This document shows, piece after piece, positions 1 through 6,734 of a DNA stretch of 7,221 nt. The notes beneath the pieces are model-generated. The model had not been told where the DNA came from. It saw only the letters and a list, made by a program, of their open reading frames with translations, and ran no database searches. Both the position numbers and the translations under genes were made by a program. Source of the stretch: an uncultured Planctomycetota bacterium. GTDB taxonomy: Bacteria; Planctomycetota; UBA1135; UBA2386. Position 1 is the first letter of the stretch. The number at the start of each line of letters is the position of its first letter. The stretch lies in contig CAIYFF010000371.1 of NCBI GenBank assembly GCA_903925435.1, positions 1 through 7,221 of the forward strand. The letters are read 5' to 3'.

Positions 1-1406
1 GCAGCGAGGTCTGGGTCGGTCTGATTCACCTGTCGCACGCTGCGTTCGCGGACGATCGACAGCATGCCAGGTTGCGGACGCCCCCACGTGCCGACTGGCA
101 TCGTCGACAGATCGGCCGGCAACGATTCTGGCAAGCGGTTGATGCCGATCGCCGGATAGACGAGTCCGAGCAACGCCGCGAGCGCGAGCGATGCGCAAAC
201 TGCGGTGCGCTGCACAGAGGGATGCTCGGCGCGCGCACAACGCCACGTCGCAAACCACGCGATGGCTGCGGCAAGCGGCGCCACGTAGGACAAGCCAAAC
301 CACGCAACGAACAGCGAGAACACCAGGATCGGCAGCGCAAGCAACGAGGCGGCCGCCGTCAGTTGCATGCGCAGATGCCGCACGGACAACGTGGCGAGCC
401 ACGGCTCGGTGATCAGCGCCATCGGCACGAGCAAGGCGAGCACGTAGCGCTCGAAGCTGCTCATCAACGCGAACGGGACGAGGCCGATGCCAAACCACGT
501 GAGCAGCCACTTGGCCTTGCCTTGCTGCGGATGGCGACCGCGCAGCACGGACCACGCGGCGCTGGCGAACGCGATCGACCACGGCACGAACAACCCGAGC
601 GCAGCGCCCGCGATGTTGGGCAACGACAGCAGGCCAGAGAGCCCAAACGAGCGGTGCTCCGCTTGCTCGGCCATCACGTTCCAGAACTTGGGGTGCGCTT
701 GCTGCACCCAGATCGGCCACGGCAATGCGAGCGCGCAGAACACCAGGAGCGCGGGCACAAGGTGCAGCCACGAGCCAGCTGGGCGAGCGCGACGCACCAA
801 CAACGCGGCGGTCACCGGCGCGAGCGCGAACCACAGCGCCACGGGCCCCTTCGTCATCGCTGCCGCGGCGAGCAACACAGCTGCGGCGAGCAACGATGCC
901 AACGCGCCGGAGCGCACCCAGCGCATGCCATAGAGCACGGCCCACGACGACAGGCATGCGACCGGAAGGTCAAACATCGCGCGCCGCGACTCGACTGCGA
1001 CGCCCGCGGCAGCGAGCGCGAGCAAACCCGTCACCATCGCGTTGCCACCGAAGCCGCGCGCAATCTTGGCCGCAACGACCGCGAAGCCTGCGCCGGCGAG
1101 CACGGTCGGAATGCGCGCGACGAACATGCTCGGACCAAACGTCTCGAACAACCCGCGCATCGCCCAGTAGAGCAACGGCGGCTTCTGCAGGCGCACCTCG
1201 CCGTTGACGTACGGCGTCAGCCACTCGCCGCGCTCCATCATCTCGAGCACGGTGCGGAACGAGAGCCAATACTCGTCCTGCCCGGAGATGCTCGACTGCG
1301 AGCCGATCGACGGCAGCAGGCAGGCGATGGCGAAGGCAAACAGCAGCCAGTCGCGGCCGCTGCGTTCGTTCGAGAGGTCAGGCGCCGACGCGCCAGGAAT
1401 CTGCAT
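1..1406 (-). CDS. ArnT/PMT-like membrane glycosyltransferase (GT83-type), C-terminus cut by window edge
   Basis: This integral membrane enzyme probably transfers a sugar from a polyprenyl-phosphate carrier to an acceptor on the outer face of the inner membrane. I translated 468 residues from the minus strand with no stop; the frame runs off the left edge. Start: ATG at 1406, beginning MQIPGASAPDL, with a GGGGGA Shine-Dalgarno-like site 10 bases upstream. A first membrane helix (about 20-36) precedes a loop carrying the acidic pair D44-E45 in GQDEYW, the usual catalytic acid position of the ArnT/PMT superfamily. Then come KPPLLYW (75-81, ArnT-like KPPxxYW), ESRRAMFD (139-146) and MTKGP (184-188, ArnT-like xTKG). 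About ten more hydrophobic helices follow, including one next to FERYVLALLVP (318-328). Residues beyond about 425 look like the start of a soluble C-terminal domain. The acceptor is unknown: lipid A, a glycan or a protein are all possible, so I give no symbol. It lies 66 bases downstream of the chemoreceptor gene and may be co-transcribed. Confidence 0.88.
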   Translation of the reverse strand, partial: MQIPGASAPDLSNERSGRDWLLFAFAIACLLPSIGSQSSISGQDEYWLSFRTVLEMMERGEWLTPYVNGEVRLQKPPLLYWAMRGLFETFGPSMFVARIPTVLAGAGFAVVAAKIARGFGGNAMVTGLLALAAAGVAVESRRAMFDLPVACLSSWAVLYGMRWVRSGALASLLAAAVLLAAAAMTKGPVALWFALAPVTAALLVRRARPAGSWLHLVPALLVFCALALPWPIWVQQAHPKFWNVMAEQAEHRSFGLSGLLSLPNIAGAALGLFVPWSIAFASAAWSVLRGRHPQQGKAKWLLTWFGIGLVPFALMSSFERYVLALLVPMALITEPWLATLSVRHLRMQLTAAASLLALPILVFSLFVAWFGLSYVAPLAAAIAWFATWRCARAEHPSVQRTAVCASLALAALLGLVYPAIGINRLPESLPADLSTMPVGTWGRPQPGMLSIVRERSVRQVNQTDPDLA

Positions 1407-1440
1407 CCGCGCAGGATCCCCCGCGCAGATGGCTGGATGC

Positions 1441-1462
1441 AAGCGGCAAGAGTGCGCCGCTT
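1441..1462 (-). terminator. Stem-loop between chemoreceptor and glycosyltransferase genes
   Basis: A perfect 7-bp inverted repeat, AAGCGGC and GCCGCTT, with an 8-base loop lies 11 bases past the chemoreceptor stop codon (1473-1475) and 35 bases before the glycosyltransferase start. No T-run follows on the minus strand, so it is not a classical intrinsic terminator. It could be a weak or leaky terminator, an RNA-stability hairpin, or chance in GC-rich DNA. Confidence 0.35.
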
Positions 1463-1472
1463 CGCGTCCGCG

Positions 1473-4259
1473 TCAGACTGCGACTGGCTCCTCGATGCGG
1501 AACTGCTGCACGAGGCGCTGCAACTCGACCGCCATGTGCGCCAACTCCTCCGACGCGCGGCTCGCCTGGGTCACGCCGTCCGACGCGCGCGTCGCGGCGG
1601 TTGCCACGCTCGACATCGAGTTGGCGATCTCGCTGCTGCCCTGCGCCGCCTCGGTGATGCTGCGCGTGATCTCCTGCGTCGTGGCGCTCTGTTCCTCGAT
1701 CGCGCTGCTGATGGAGTGCTGCGCTTCGTGGATCTGGCGGATCGTCGCGAGGATCTCTTCGATCGATTTGCGCGCGACCAACGTGTCCGACTGGATCGAC
1801 GCCACGCGCTGGCTGATGTCGCCGGTCGCCTTGCTCGTCTGGCTCGCGAGTTCCTTGACCTCGTTGGCAACGACCGCGAAGCCGCGGCCCGATTCACCGG
1901 CGCGCGCTGCCTCGATCGTCGCGTTGAGCGCGAGCAGGTTGGTCTGCGCCGCGATCTCGCCGATCAGCTTGACGACTTCGCCGATGTCGCGGCTGCTCTT
2001 CGACAGCTTGTTCATCACTTCGTCGACCGTCGACGCGCGGTCCACGGCCTGTTGCGCGACTGTGGTCACGTGCGTCACGTTGCTCGCGATCTCGCGCACG
2101 CTCGCCAGCATCTCCTGCGCGGCGCTGGACACCGTCTGCAGGCTCTGGTCGACGGCCTGCGCCGCAGCCGTCACGACGCGCGCTTGCTCGCTGGTCTCTT
2201 CGACCGAAGACCCCATGTCCGAGCTGACTCGCGCGAGCCCGCCAGCCGCGTCGGACAACGAACGCGAGTTGGAAGAGATCGAGGCGATCGCTTCGCTCAT
2301 CGCTTCGACCGCGCGGTTGAGCGATTCCTTCACGAGCGCATGGTCGCCGCTGTAAGCGCCCTCGACGCGCACCGTGAGGTCGCGCTTGCCGACGCGCTCC
2401 AGCACATCGCGCGACTCCTCGATCGGCTTCGTCGTGCGATCGAGCATTCCGTTGATGCCCGCGCACAGTTCGCGGAAGCCGCCTTGGAACTTGCTCGCAT
2501 CCGCGCGCTTCGACATGTCGCCGCGTTCCGCCGCGTCCACCAACGACTGCGTCTCTGCGAGCAACGCGCGCAGCACGTCGAACGTGCCCGCCGTCGCGCG
2601 CTGCATGCGCTGGAATTCGCCAGAGCCGTCCGTCTGCACGTCGACTGAAGTGTCGCCTTGCGCAAGGCGCTGCATCGCGCCACTGCACTCCGCGACGGGC
2701 GTTGCAATCGCAGCGAGCATCGAGTTGATGCCTTCGCACAGTTCGCGGTAGGCGCCTTGGTAGCGCTTGGCGTCGGCCCGCTCGTCGAGGCGTCCTTCGC
2801 GCGTCGCCTGGATGAGTCGACGCGTGTCGGCAAGCAATGCGCCGAGCACGTTCGAGGTGTCCTGCAGCGCAGTGCGGATCGGGCGCAAGTCGCCTTCGAA
2901 GCTGCCTTGTGCCTTGGCGTCGAGCTTGCCGCTCGCGATCGCAGCCAGCGTCGTCGCAGTCTCCTGCAACGGCGCAGCGATCGTGGCGAACATCTGGTTC
3001 ATGCCCTCGCATAGCTCGCGATAGCCGCCCTCAAAGCGTGCGGCGTCCGCGCGCTTGCTGAGTTCGCCGCGGCTCGACGCTTCGATGAGGCTCCGCGTCT
3101 CCGCGACCACGCCGTTGAGCACTTCCACCGTCTGGTTGAGCGATCGCGCCATCTGGCCGAGTTCGCCACCTGTGTTCTCTTCGAGGCGCTGCGAGAGATC
3201 CCCGCGCGCCACTGCGCCGAGAACCTCGGCCGTGCGCAGCACAGGCGCGGCGATGTTGCCAGCCACCTTGCGCGCAACGAGCACGATCACGACGGCGGCC
3301 ACGGCCAACATGCCAAGGATGGCATTGCGAAGCGCGAAAGCCTGCGAGAACGCCTCGTTGCTCGGCTGGCTCACGGTCGCGATCCAGCCGTAGCCCGGGA
3401 AGTTGAAGACGCCCTTCGACGCGGCGAAGGCCATCACGATCTCCTGGTCCGCGTCGACGTCTCGCTCGCGCGTGTAGCCCGTCTCGCCCTTGATGCCGCT
3501 CGCCGCGGCCTCGGATCCTTCTGCCGCGAGGTTGGTGACGAGCACTTCTTCGGCGTCGATGTCATCGAGCACGAGACCATTCTTCGAGAGCACATGCGTG
3601 TGCGCATGCACGCCACGCGCGTCGAGATGCGTTCGCGTCTCCGCCATGATCTCGGTCACGATGCGCTCCCACGATGCGCGATTGGACCAAACGCCAACGA
3701 CCTTGCCCTCTGCGTCGCGAATCGGCGCGGAGAAGTTGAGCGCGAGGCCACGCGTTCCGAACACGCTGGCAACCGCGGCATCGGCCTGGAGATCGCTGTA
3801 GTAGGCCTGCCCGGGAGTGACTGCGCCGCTGATGCAACGCTCGAACCACTCTTCGCCGCGCACGCTGGTCCCGATCAGTTTCTGCGCCGCTAGCGGCGAG
3901 CCATCGTTCTTCACGGTGTTGACCGCGCGCACGTTGCCATCGGCATCGGCGACGACCATCAGGTCATAGATGCCGTAGGCCTGCGTATAGAAGTTGGCCG
4001 CCGACTCAGCCTCCTGTCGCGACCCGCGAGCCATCGGGTTGAAGGCAAACGCCTGCACGTCGCCGTAGCGCTCGAACAGGTTGCGATCGATCTTCTGGAT
4101 CGCAGCTTCCGCTTCGGCGCGAAGGCTGTCGCCAGCGCGTTGCTCGAGGCTCGCGCTAGAACGCACGAACGCGACCACGCCGACAACAACGACGGGGAGC
4201 AGGCCAAGCGTGAGGAATGCAGCCGACAAACGACCGCGAATCGTGGCGATGGAGAACAT
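1473..4259 (-). CDS. Methyl-accepting chemotaxis protein with dCache-type sensor and poly-HAMP linker
   Basis: This 928-residue transmembrane chemoreceptor should sense a ligand outside the inner membrane and control CheA through CheW. Membrane helix 1 is at about 12-33 and helix 2 at about 312-331. The 275 residues between them look like a double Cache sensor, with strands such as YDLMVVADADGNVRAVN and APIRDAEGKVVGVWS. A canonical HAMP spans about 333-386 (AAPVLRTAEVLGAVARGDL, then GGELGQM). Three 91-residue repeats follow (390-480, 481-571, 572-662). The signalling domain (about 663-920) has the conserved hairpin tip in AAQTNLLALNATIEAARAGE (770-789) and candidate methylation sites near E687/E688, Q715/E716 and E855/E856. 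The C-terminus, RIEEPVAV, lacks a CheR-tethering pentapeptide such as NWETF. I chose MFSIATIR because it directly precedes helix 1. A 64-residue Arg-rich upstream extension (to 4451) is open but looks non-coding. The Shine-Dalgarno signal is weak. The ligand cannot be read from the sequence. Confidence 0.95.
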   Translation of the reverse strand: MFSIATIRGRLSAAFLTLGLLPVVVVGVVAFVRSSASLEQRAGDSLRAEAEAAIQKIDRNLFERYGDVQAFAFNPMARGSRQEAESAANFYTQAYGIYDLMVVADADGNVRAVNTVKNDGSPLAAQKLIGTSVRGEEWFERCISGAVTPGQAYYSDLQADAAVASVFGTRGLALNFSAPIRDAEGKVVGVWSNRASWERIVTEIMAETRTHLDARGVHAHTHVLSKNGLVLDDIDAEEVLVTNLAAEGSEAAASGIKGETGYTRERDVDADQEIVMAFAASKGVFNFPGYGWIATVSQPSNEAFSQAFALRNAILGMLAVAAVVIVLVARKVAGNIAAPVLRTAEVLGAVARGDLSQRLEENTGGELGQMARSLNQTVEVLNGVVAETRSLIEASSRGELSKRADAARFEGGYRELCEGMNQMFATIAAPLQETATTLAAIASGKLDAKAQGSFEGDLRPIRTALQDTSNVLGALLADTRRLIQATREGRLDERADAKRYQGAYRELCEGINSMLAAIATPVAECSGAMQRLAQGDTSVDVQTDGSGEFQRMQRATAGTFDVLRALLAETQSLVDAAERGDMSKRADASKFQGGFRELCAGINGMLDRTTKPIEESRDVLERVGKRDLTVRVEGAYSGDHALVKESLNRAVEAMSEAIASISSNSRSLSDAAGGLARVSSDMGSSVEETSEQARVVTAAAQAVDQSLQTVSSAAQEMLASVREIASNVTHVTTVAQQAVDRASTVDEVMNKLSKSSRDIGEVVKLIGEIAAQTNLLALNATIEAARAGESGRGFAVVANEVKELASQTSKATGDISQRVASIQSDTLVARKSIEEILATIRQIHEAQHSISSAIEEQSATTQEITRSITEAAQGSSEIANSMSSVATAATRASDGVTQASRASEELAHMAVELQRLVQQFRIEEPVAV
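2274..3092 (-). repeat. Three tandem 273-bp in-frame repeats encoding HAMP-pair modules
   Basis: Three consecutive 91-codon units lie inside the chemoreceptor, at 3092-2820, 2819-2547 and 2546-2274. The exact period shows in the anchor motifs SKRADAARFEGGYRELCEGM (from residue 401), DERADAKRYQGAYRELCEGI (492) and SKRADASKFQGGFRELCAGI (583), each 91 residues apart. On the plus strand the matching bases start at 3001, 2728 and 2455. Each unit reads as a RAD-type HAMP-like module followed by a Pro-initiated canonical HAMP-like helix pair (AAPLQETATT, ATPVAECSGA, TKPIEESRDV). The units have diverged but stay clearly alike in both protein and DNA, which fits ancestral tandem duplication under selection. 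Confidence 0.85.
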
Positions 4260-4487
4260 GTGGATGCGATCTCGGAAGGGACGATCCCTTGGTCGTCTCC
4301 CGATCGATCCGCTCTTGACGACCGAGCCCTTGCATGTTGCCCGGGTGGCTCCCGCTTGGTGCGTATATGCGCCACGCCGAAGTGCGGGCTGGCGACATGA
4401 CTGTCGCAAGACGCCGCGACCCTTGCCCTGTAGCGCACCGTGTTCGACCATGGAGAGCTTCCCAAACCCTCCTCAGAGCCAGGTCTC
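4260..4487. promoter_or_regulatory. Divergent intergenic region, probable promoters for both directions
   Basis: These 228 bases separate the start codons of the leftward chemoreceptor and the rightward exported-protein gene, so each transcript most simply starts here. The only clearly AT-rich spot is GTATAT/ATATAC at 4363-4368, inside an imperfect palindrome, GCGTATATGCGC (4361-4372). It could serve as a -10 element on either strand, but I found no well-spaced -35 partner. I also see no clear sigma-28-type chemotaxis promoter. An AGG at 4481-4483 sits 4 bases before the ATG at 4488 and is a plausible short-spaced Shine-Dalgarno for the exported protein. No convincing small gene was seen. Confidence 0.5.
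4276..4323 (-). promoter_or_regulatory. Two abutting inverted repeats in the chemoreceptor leader
   Basis: Reading plus-strand coordinates, AAGGGA (4276-4281) pairs with TCCCTT (4285-4290) across a 3-base loop. Immediately next, GGTCGTC (4291-4297) pairs with GACGACC (4317-4323) across 19 bases. In the leftward transcript these would form two directly adjacent, stackable hairpins ending 16 bases before the ATG at 4259. They could control translation or transcript stability, or be operator sites. No known riboswitch class is recognised. Confidence 0.4.
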
Positions 4488-5447
4488 ATGCTCAAGCACC
4501 TACTGCTCGCGGTCCTCGCGACGATCGCATCCCTCGCGGCACAGACGGCGCCGTGCCTGTCCTTCAACGACTCGAACAACAACTCGAACGGCAGCGTGAC
4601 GGGGTTTGGCTTCGGCGGCCCGAACACTCGCGCTTGGCAGGTCACGCCCGTCGCGCCAGTGACCATCGAGAGCGTGCGGCTGTTCACGGCCAACACGTTG
4701 CTCGCGACCGCGTTCATGAACGTGGAGATCTGGTCGGACGTGAGCAATCTGCCCGGCGTTCGCCTCGCGGGCGGAACGTGGAAGATCGACCAGGCGCTAC
4801 CTCGCCACTGGCAGGGCGCCAACCTCGATGCACCGGTCGCCTTGGGCGGCGGCCAGAAGTTCTGGGTGGTCTGGATGGACCCCGGCTTCAGCGAGTTCCC
4901 CATCGAGACTGGCGCGCTCACGCTGCCTGTCGCCACGCGCAGCAGCCCGACCGCGGCATGGGTCGTCGCTGCGACCCCCTCTGCATTGAAGGTCCGCTTC
5001 TACTGCAACCGACTCGATGACATTGGCATCGGCAACAACGGCGGCTCCTGCCTCGGAACGAATGGCGTCTTCCCGGCTGCGTTCACCAACCACGAACCGA
5101 CGGTCGGCAACGCGCTGTTCTCGATCGAAGGCACTGGGTTCTTGAGCGGCACGGCGTGCTTCATGATCCTCGGCGTGCAACCGGCTTGGCCGTCCATCCC
5201 GCTGCCCGTGCTGCCCGCAGGCTGCCAGCAAAACGCCGACCTGTTCGATTCGTACTTCGGGTTTGCCGGCACCGGCAACACGCGCGGCCCGACAGCCAAT
5301 GGGCACGTTCGCTATCTGCTGTCGATCCCCAACGATCCAGGCCTCGTCGGCGGCTTCATCGGCTGCCAAGTCGCAGGGTTCGACACGGCAACTGGCGCAG
5401 CGATCCCGCTGGTTACGACCAACGCAGTGACGGTGGTCATCCGCTGA
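4488..5447 (+). CDS. Exported beta-rich protein of unknown function with planctomycete-type C-terminal domain
   Basis: This 319-residue protein has a clear Sec signal peptide (MLKHLLLAVLATIASLAA), with likely cleavage after A17 or A18, so it acts outside the cytoplasm. The start at 4488 is preferred over an upstream GTG at 4440 because it places the signal peptide at the N-terminus. A first domain (about 20-175) is rich in short beta strands and Gly/Asn turns (EIWSDVSNLPGVRLAGG, KFWVVWMDPGF) and resembles lectin-like or 'choice-of-anchor' beta sandwiches. A second domain (about 203-319) has FMILGVQPAWPSIPLPVLP, then LLSIPNDPGLVGG, and ends on a strand at VTVVIR, a pattern recalled from many exported planctomycete proteins. 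Six cysteines (23, 173, 188, 224, 246, 293) could form three disulfides. There is no lipobox, C-terminal membrane anchor or catalytic motif. It may be a surface or matrix component; its function is unknown. The dioxygenase gene follows on the same strand. Confidence 0.85.
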   Translation: MLKHLLLAVLATIASLAAQTAPCLSFNDSNNNSNGSVTGFGFGGPNTRAWQVTPVAPVTIESVRLFTANTLLATAFMNVEIWSDVSNLPGVRLAGGTWKIDQALPRHWQGANLDAPVALGGGQKFWVVWMDPGFSEFPIETGALTLPVATRSSPTAAWVVAATPSALKVRFYCNRLDDIGIGNNGGSCLGTNGVFPAAFTNHEPTVGNALFSIEGTGFLSGTACFMILGVQPAWPSIPLPVLPAGCQQNADLFDSYFGFAGTGNTRGPTANGHVRYLLSIPNDPGLVGGFIGCQVAGFDTATGAAIPLVTTNAVTVVIR

Positions 5448-5485
5448 AGTAGACGCGGCCGGGATGCTGGCTGAGCGCACGCTGC

Positions 5486-5490
5486 TAGGA
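5486..5490 (+). promoter_or_regulatory. Ribosome binding site of the dioxygenase gene
   Basis: TAGGA ends 11 bases before the ATG at 5502. It is the only Shine-Dalgarno-like sequence in the 54-base gap after the exported-protein gene and supports this start, after which the protein begins MQTIPAFYFDRERL. No terminator-like hairpin is evident in the gap, so read-through from the upstream gene is plausible. Confidence 0.5.
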
Positions 5491-5501
5491 TCGCCGCAGC
5501 C

Positions 5502-6689
5502 ATGCAGACCATCCCGGCCTTCTACTTCGACCGCGAACGGCTCGCGCAGATCGCGCGCACAAAGGGCGAGTCGTTCCGCAGCGCTCAGCCGTTTCAGCAC
5601 TGCGTGTTCGAGGACTTCTTGCCGCAGGATGTCTTCGAACTGCTCGTCCGCGAGTTCCCTGGCCCTCAGGACCCGGCTTGGGAACTCCACGGCCCTGGAC
5701 GCACGCAATGGGCGCGCGACCGCAACAGCGCGAAGCTCGGAACGAGCGACGAAACGCGCTTTGGAGCGTTCACGCGCCACTTCATGGGGCAGCTCAACTC
5801 CGGGACGTTCCTCACGTTCTTGGAGGAGCTGACGGGAACGAAGGGGATCATCCCGGACCCGACCTACAACCACTGCGGCATGCACAGCACAGGGCCTGGC
5901 GGGCGCCTGATGATGCACACGGACGTCAATCGACATCCGCTCGGCAACCAGATGCATCAGTATCTCAACCTGATCGTCTACATGAACCCGGGCTGGAAGG
6001 AGGAATACGGCGGCCACCTGGAGCTGTGGGACAACAAGCGCCAACCAGTGCATCGCTACCTGCCGCAGGGCAATCGCGCAGTGTTGTTCAACGCGGGGAC
6101 GCGCTCGTTGCACGGCCATCCACATCCGCTGACGTGTCCGCCTGATCGCCGTCGCAACAGCCTCGCGGTCTACTACTACCTGCGGGAGCGGCCCGCGAGC
6201 GACGACTACCAGGGCATGCAGAAGTTCGTGCACTGGGTGCCGGTCACGGCCGAGGACCATGCGTTCGGCAAGGAGCGCACGCAGAAGGCGCTAGGCATCG
6301 TGCAGCAGATCGCGGGCAACGTGATCCACGTGCCGATGCCGCTCATTCCGTTCGACGTGCCCGAGGCGTTTGTCGACAAGCAACAGAACACCGCGCCGCT
6401 CTACTTCTTGAAGGACTCGGACTGGCAGGACCGCGAAGCGTTCGGCCAGCGCAACCTGGGCGCGATGATCCGCAACTCGGGCAAGAGCGCTTCGGAGTTC
6501 TTCGCGGGCCATCGCCCAGTCGCGCTGCTCGGCGTCACCGATCCAAGCGATGTCGCGACGAAGAGCTACATGTCGTGCCTGCTCGACCCGCAAGGGGAGC
6601 TGTTCGTCGTGCGGGGACCAAGCGCGTGCGACCTGTTCTGGGTCGGGTTCCTCGACGAGATCCTGTCGAGCATCATCAAGCTCGACTGA
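5502..6689 (+). CDS. 2-oxoglutarate/Fe(II)-dependent dioxygenase, prolyl-4-hydroxylase type, with unassigned C-terminal region
   Basis: This 395-residue protein should oxidise a substrate, probably by hydroxylation, using 2-oxoglutarate, O2 and Fe(II). Residues about 30-230 form the double-stranded beta-helix domain. The HxD iron ligands are H139 and D141 (MMHTD). The distal histidine is probably H204 in RSLHGHPHPL, and R218 in RRRNSLAVYYY is the likely 2-oxoglutarate carboxylate ligand. Family landmarks LNLIVYMNPGWKEEYGGHLELW (155-176) and AVLFN (193-197) lie between them. There is no signal peptide, so it is probably cytoplasmic. Residues about 236-395 match no domain I recognise: they start with KFVHWVPVTAEDHA and end hydrophobically (LFWVGFLDEILSSIIKLD). 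The substrate is unknown. Relatives act on prolines in proteins, amino acids or small molecules and also occur near glycan and secondary-metabolite genes. It lies 54 bases after the exported-protein gene and converges on a second chemoreceptor. Confidence 0.9.
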   Translation: MQTIPAFYFDRERLAQIARTKGESFRSAQPFQHCVFEDFLPQDVFELLVREFPGPQDPAWELHGPGRTQWARDRNSAKLGTSDETRFGAFTRHFMGQLNSGTFLTFLEELTGTKGIIPDPTYNHCGMHSTGPGGRLMMHTDVNRHPLGNQMHQYLNLIVYMNPGWKEEYGGHLELWDNKRQPVHRYLPQGNRAVLFNAGTRSLHGHPHPLTCPPDRRRNSLAVYYYLRERPASDDYQGMQKFVHWVPVTAEDHAFGKERTQKALGIVQQIAGNVIHVPMPLIPFDVPEAFVDKQQNTAPLYFLKDSDWQDREAFGQRNLGAMIRNSGKSASEFFAGHRPVALLGVTDPSDVATKSYMSCLLDPQGELFVVRGPSACDLFWVGFLDEILSSIIKLD

Positions 6690-6699
6690 TGCACGAACG

Positions 6700-6725
6700 C
6701 GCGGCGCGCCGATTCGCGCGCCGCG
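6700..6725. terminator. Bidirectional stem-loop between convergent genes
   Basis: CGCGGCGCGC (6700-6709) pairs perfectly with GCGCGCCGCG (6716-6725) around the 6-base loop CGATTC. The 10-bp, all-GC stem lies 10 bases past the dioxygenase stop and 9 bases past the end of the leftward chemoreceptor, filling most of the 45-base convergent gap. A stem there can serve both transcripts. Neither side has a T-run, as is common in GC-rich genomes, so termination efficiency is uncertain. Confidence 0.7.
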
Positions 6726-6734
6726 ACGTTGCGA

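Noticed and set aside
1204..2355. 383-codon open frame on the plus strand
   Set aside because: It lies entirely antisense to the end of the glycosyltransferase region and the chemoreceptor signalling domain, is rich in Ser/Ala/Arg, and shows no domain.
72..2648. 858-codon open frame on the plus strand
   Set aside because: It is antisense to the glycosyltransferase and chemoreceptor genes, is extremely rich in Arg, His, Ala and Gln, and has no recognisable domain. It is a by-product of GC-rich codon usage on the opposite strand.
4260..4451. 64-residue N-terminal extension of the chemoreceptor
   Set aside because: The extension is Arg-rich with no domain and would put a long basic segment before membrane helix 1. 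The Met at 4259 gives a normal receptor N-terminus (MFSIATIRGRL).
4440..4487. GTG start 16 codons upstream for the exported protein
   Set aside because: It would bury the signal peptide behind a polar, acidic and proline-containing stretch. The ATG at 4488 gives a standard signal peptide.
4539..4556. Possible lipoprotein signal at Cys23 of the exported protein
   Set aside because: The residues before the Cys are QTAP, which do not fit a lipobox (Leu at -3, small residues at -2 and -1). Ordinary signal peptidase cleavage is more likely.
3959..4936. 325-codon open frame on the minus strand spanning the divergent gap
   Set aside because: It overlaps the chemoreceptor N-terminus in another frame and the exported-protein gene on the other strand; its translation is Arg/Ser-rich and shows no domain.
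4797..6260. 487-codon open frame on the minus strand
   Set aside because: It is antisense to two well-supported plus-strand genes (exported protein and dioxygenase), with a compositionally odd translation and no domain.
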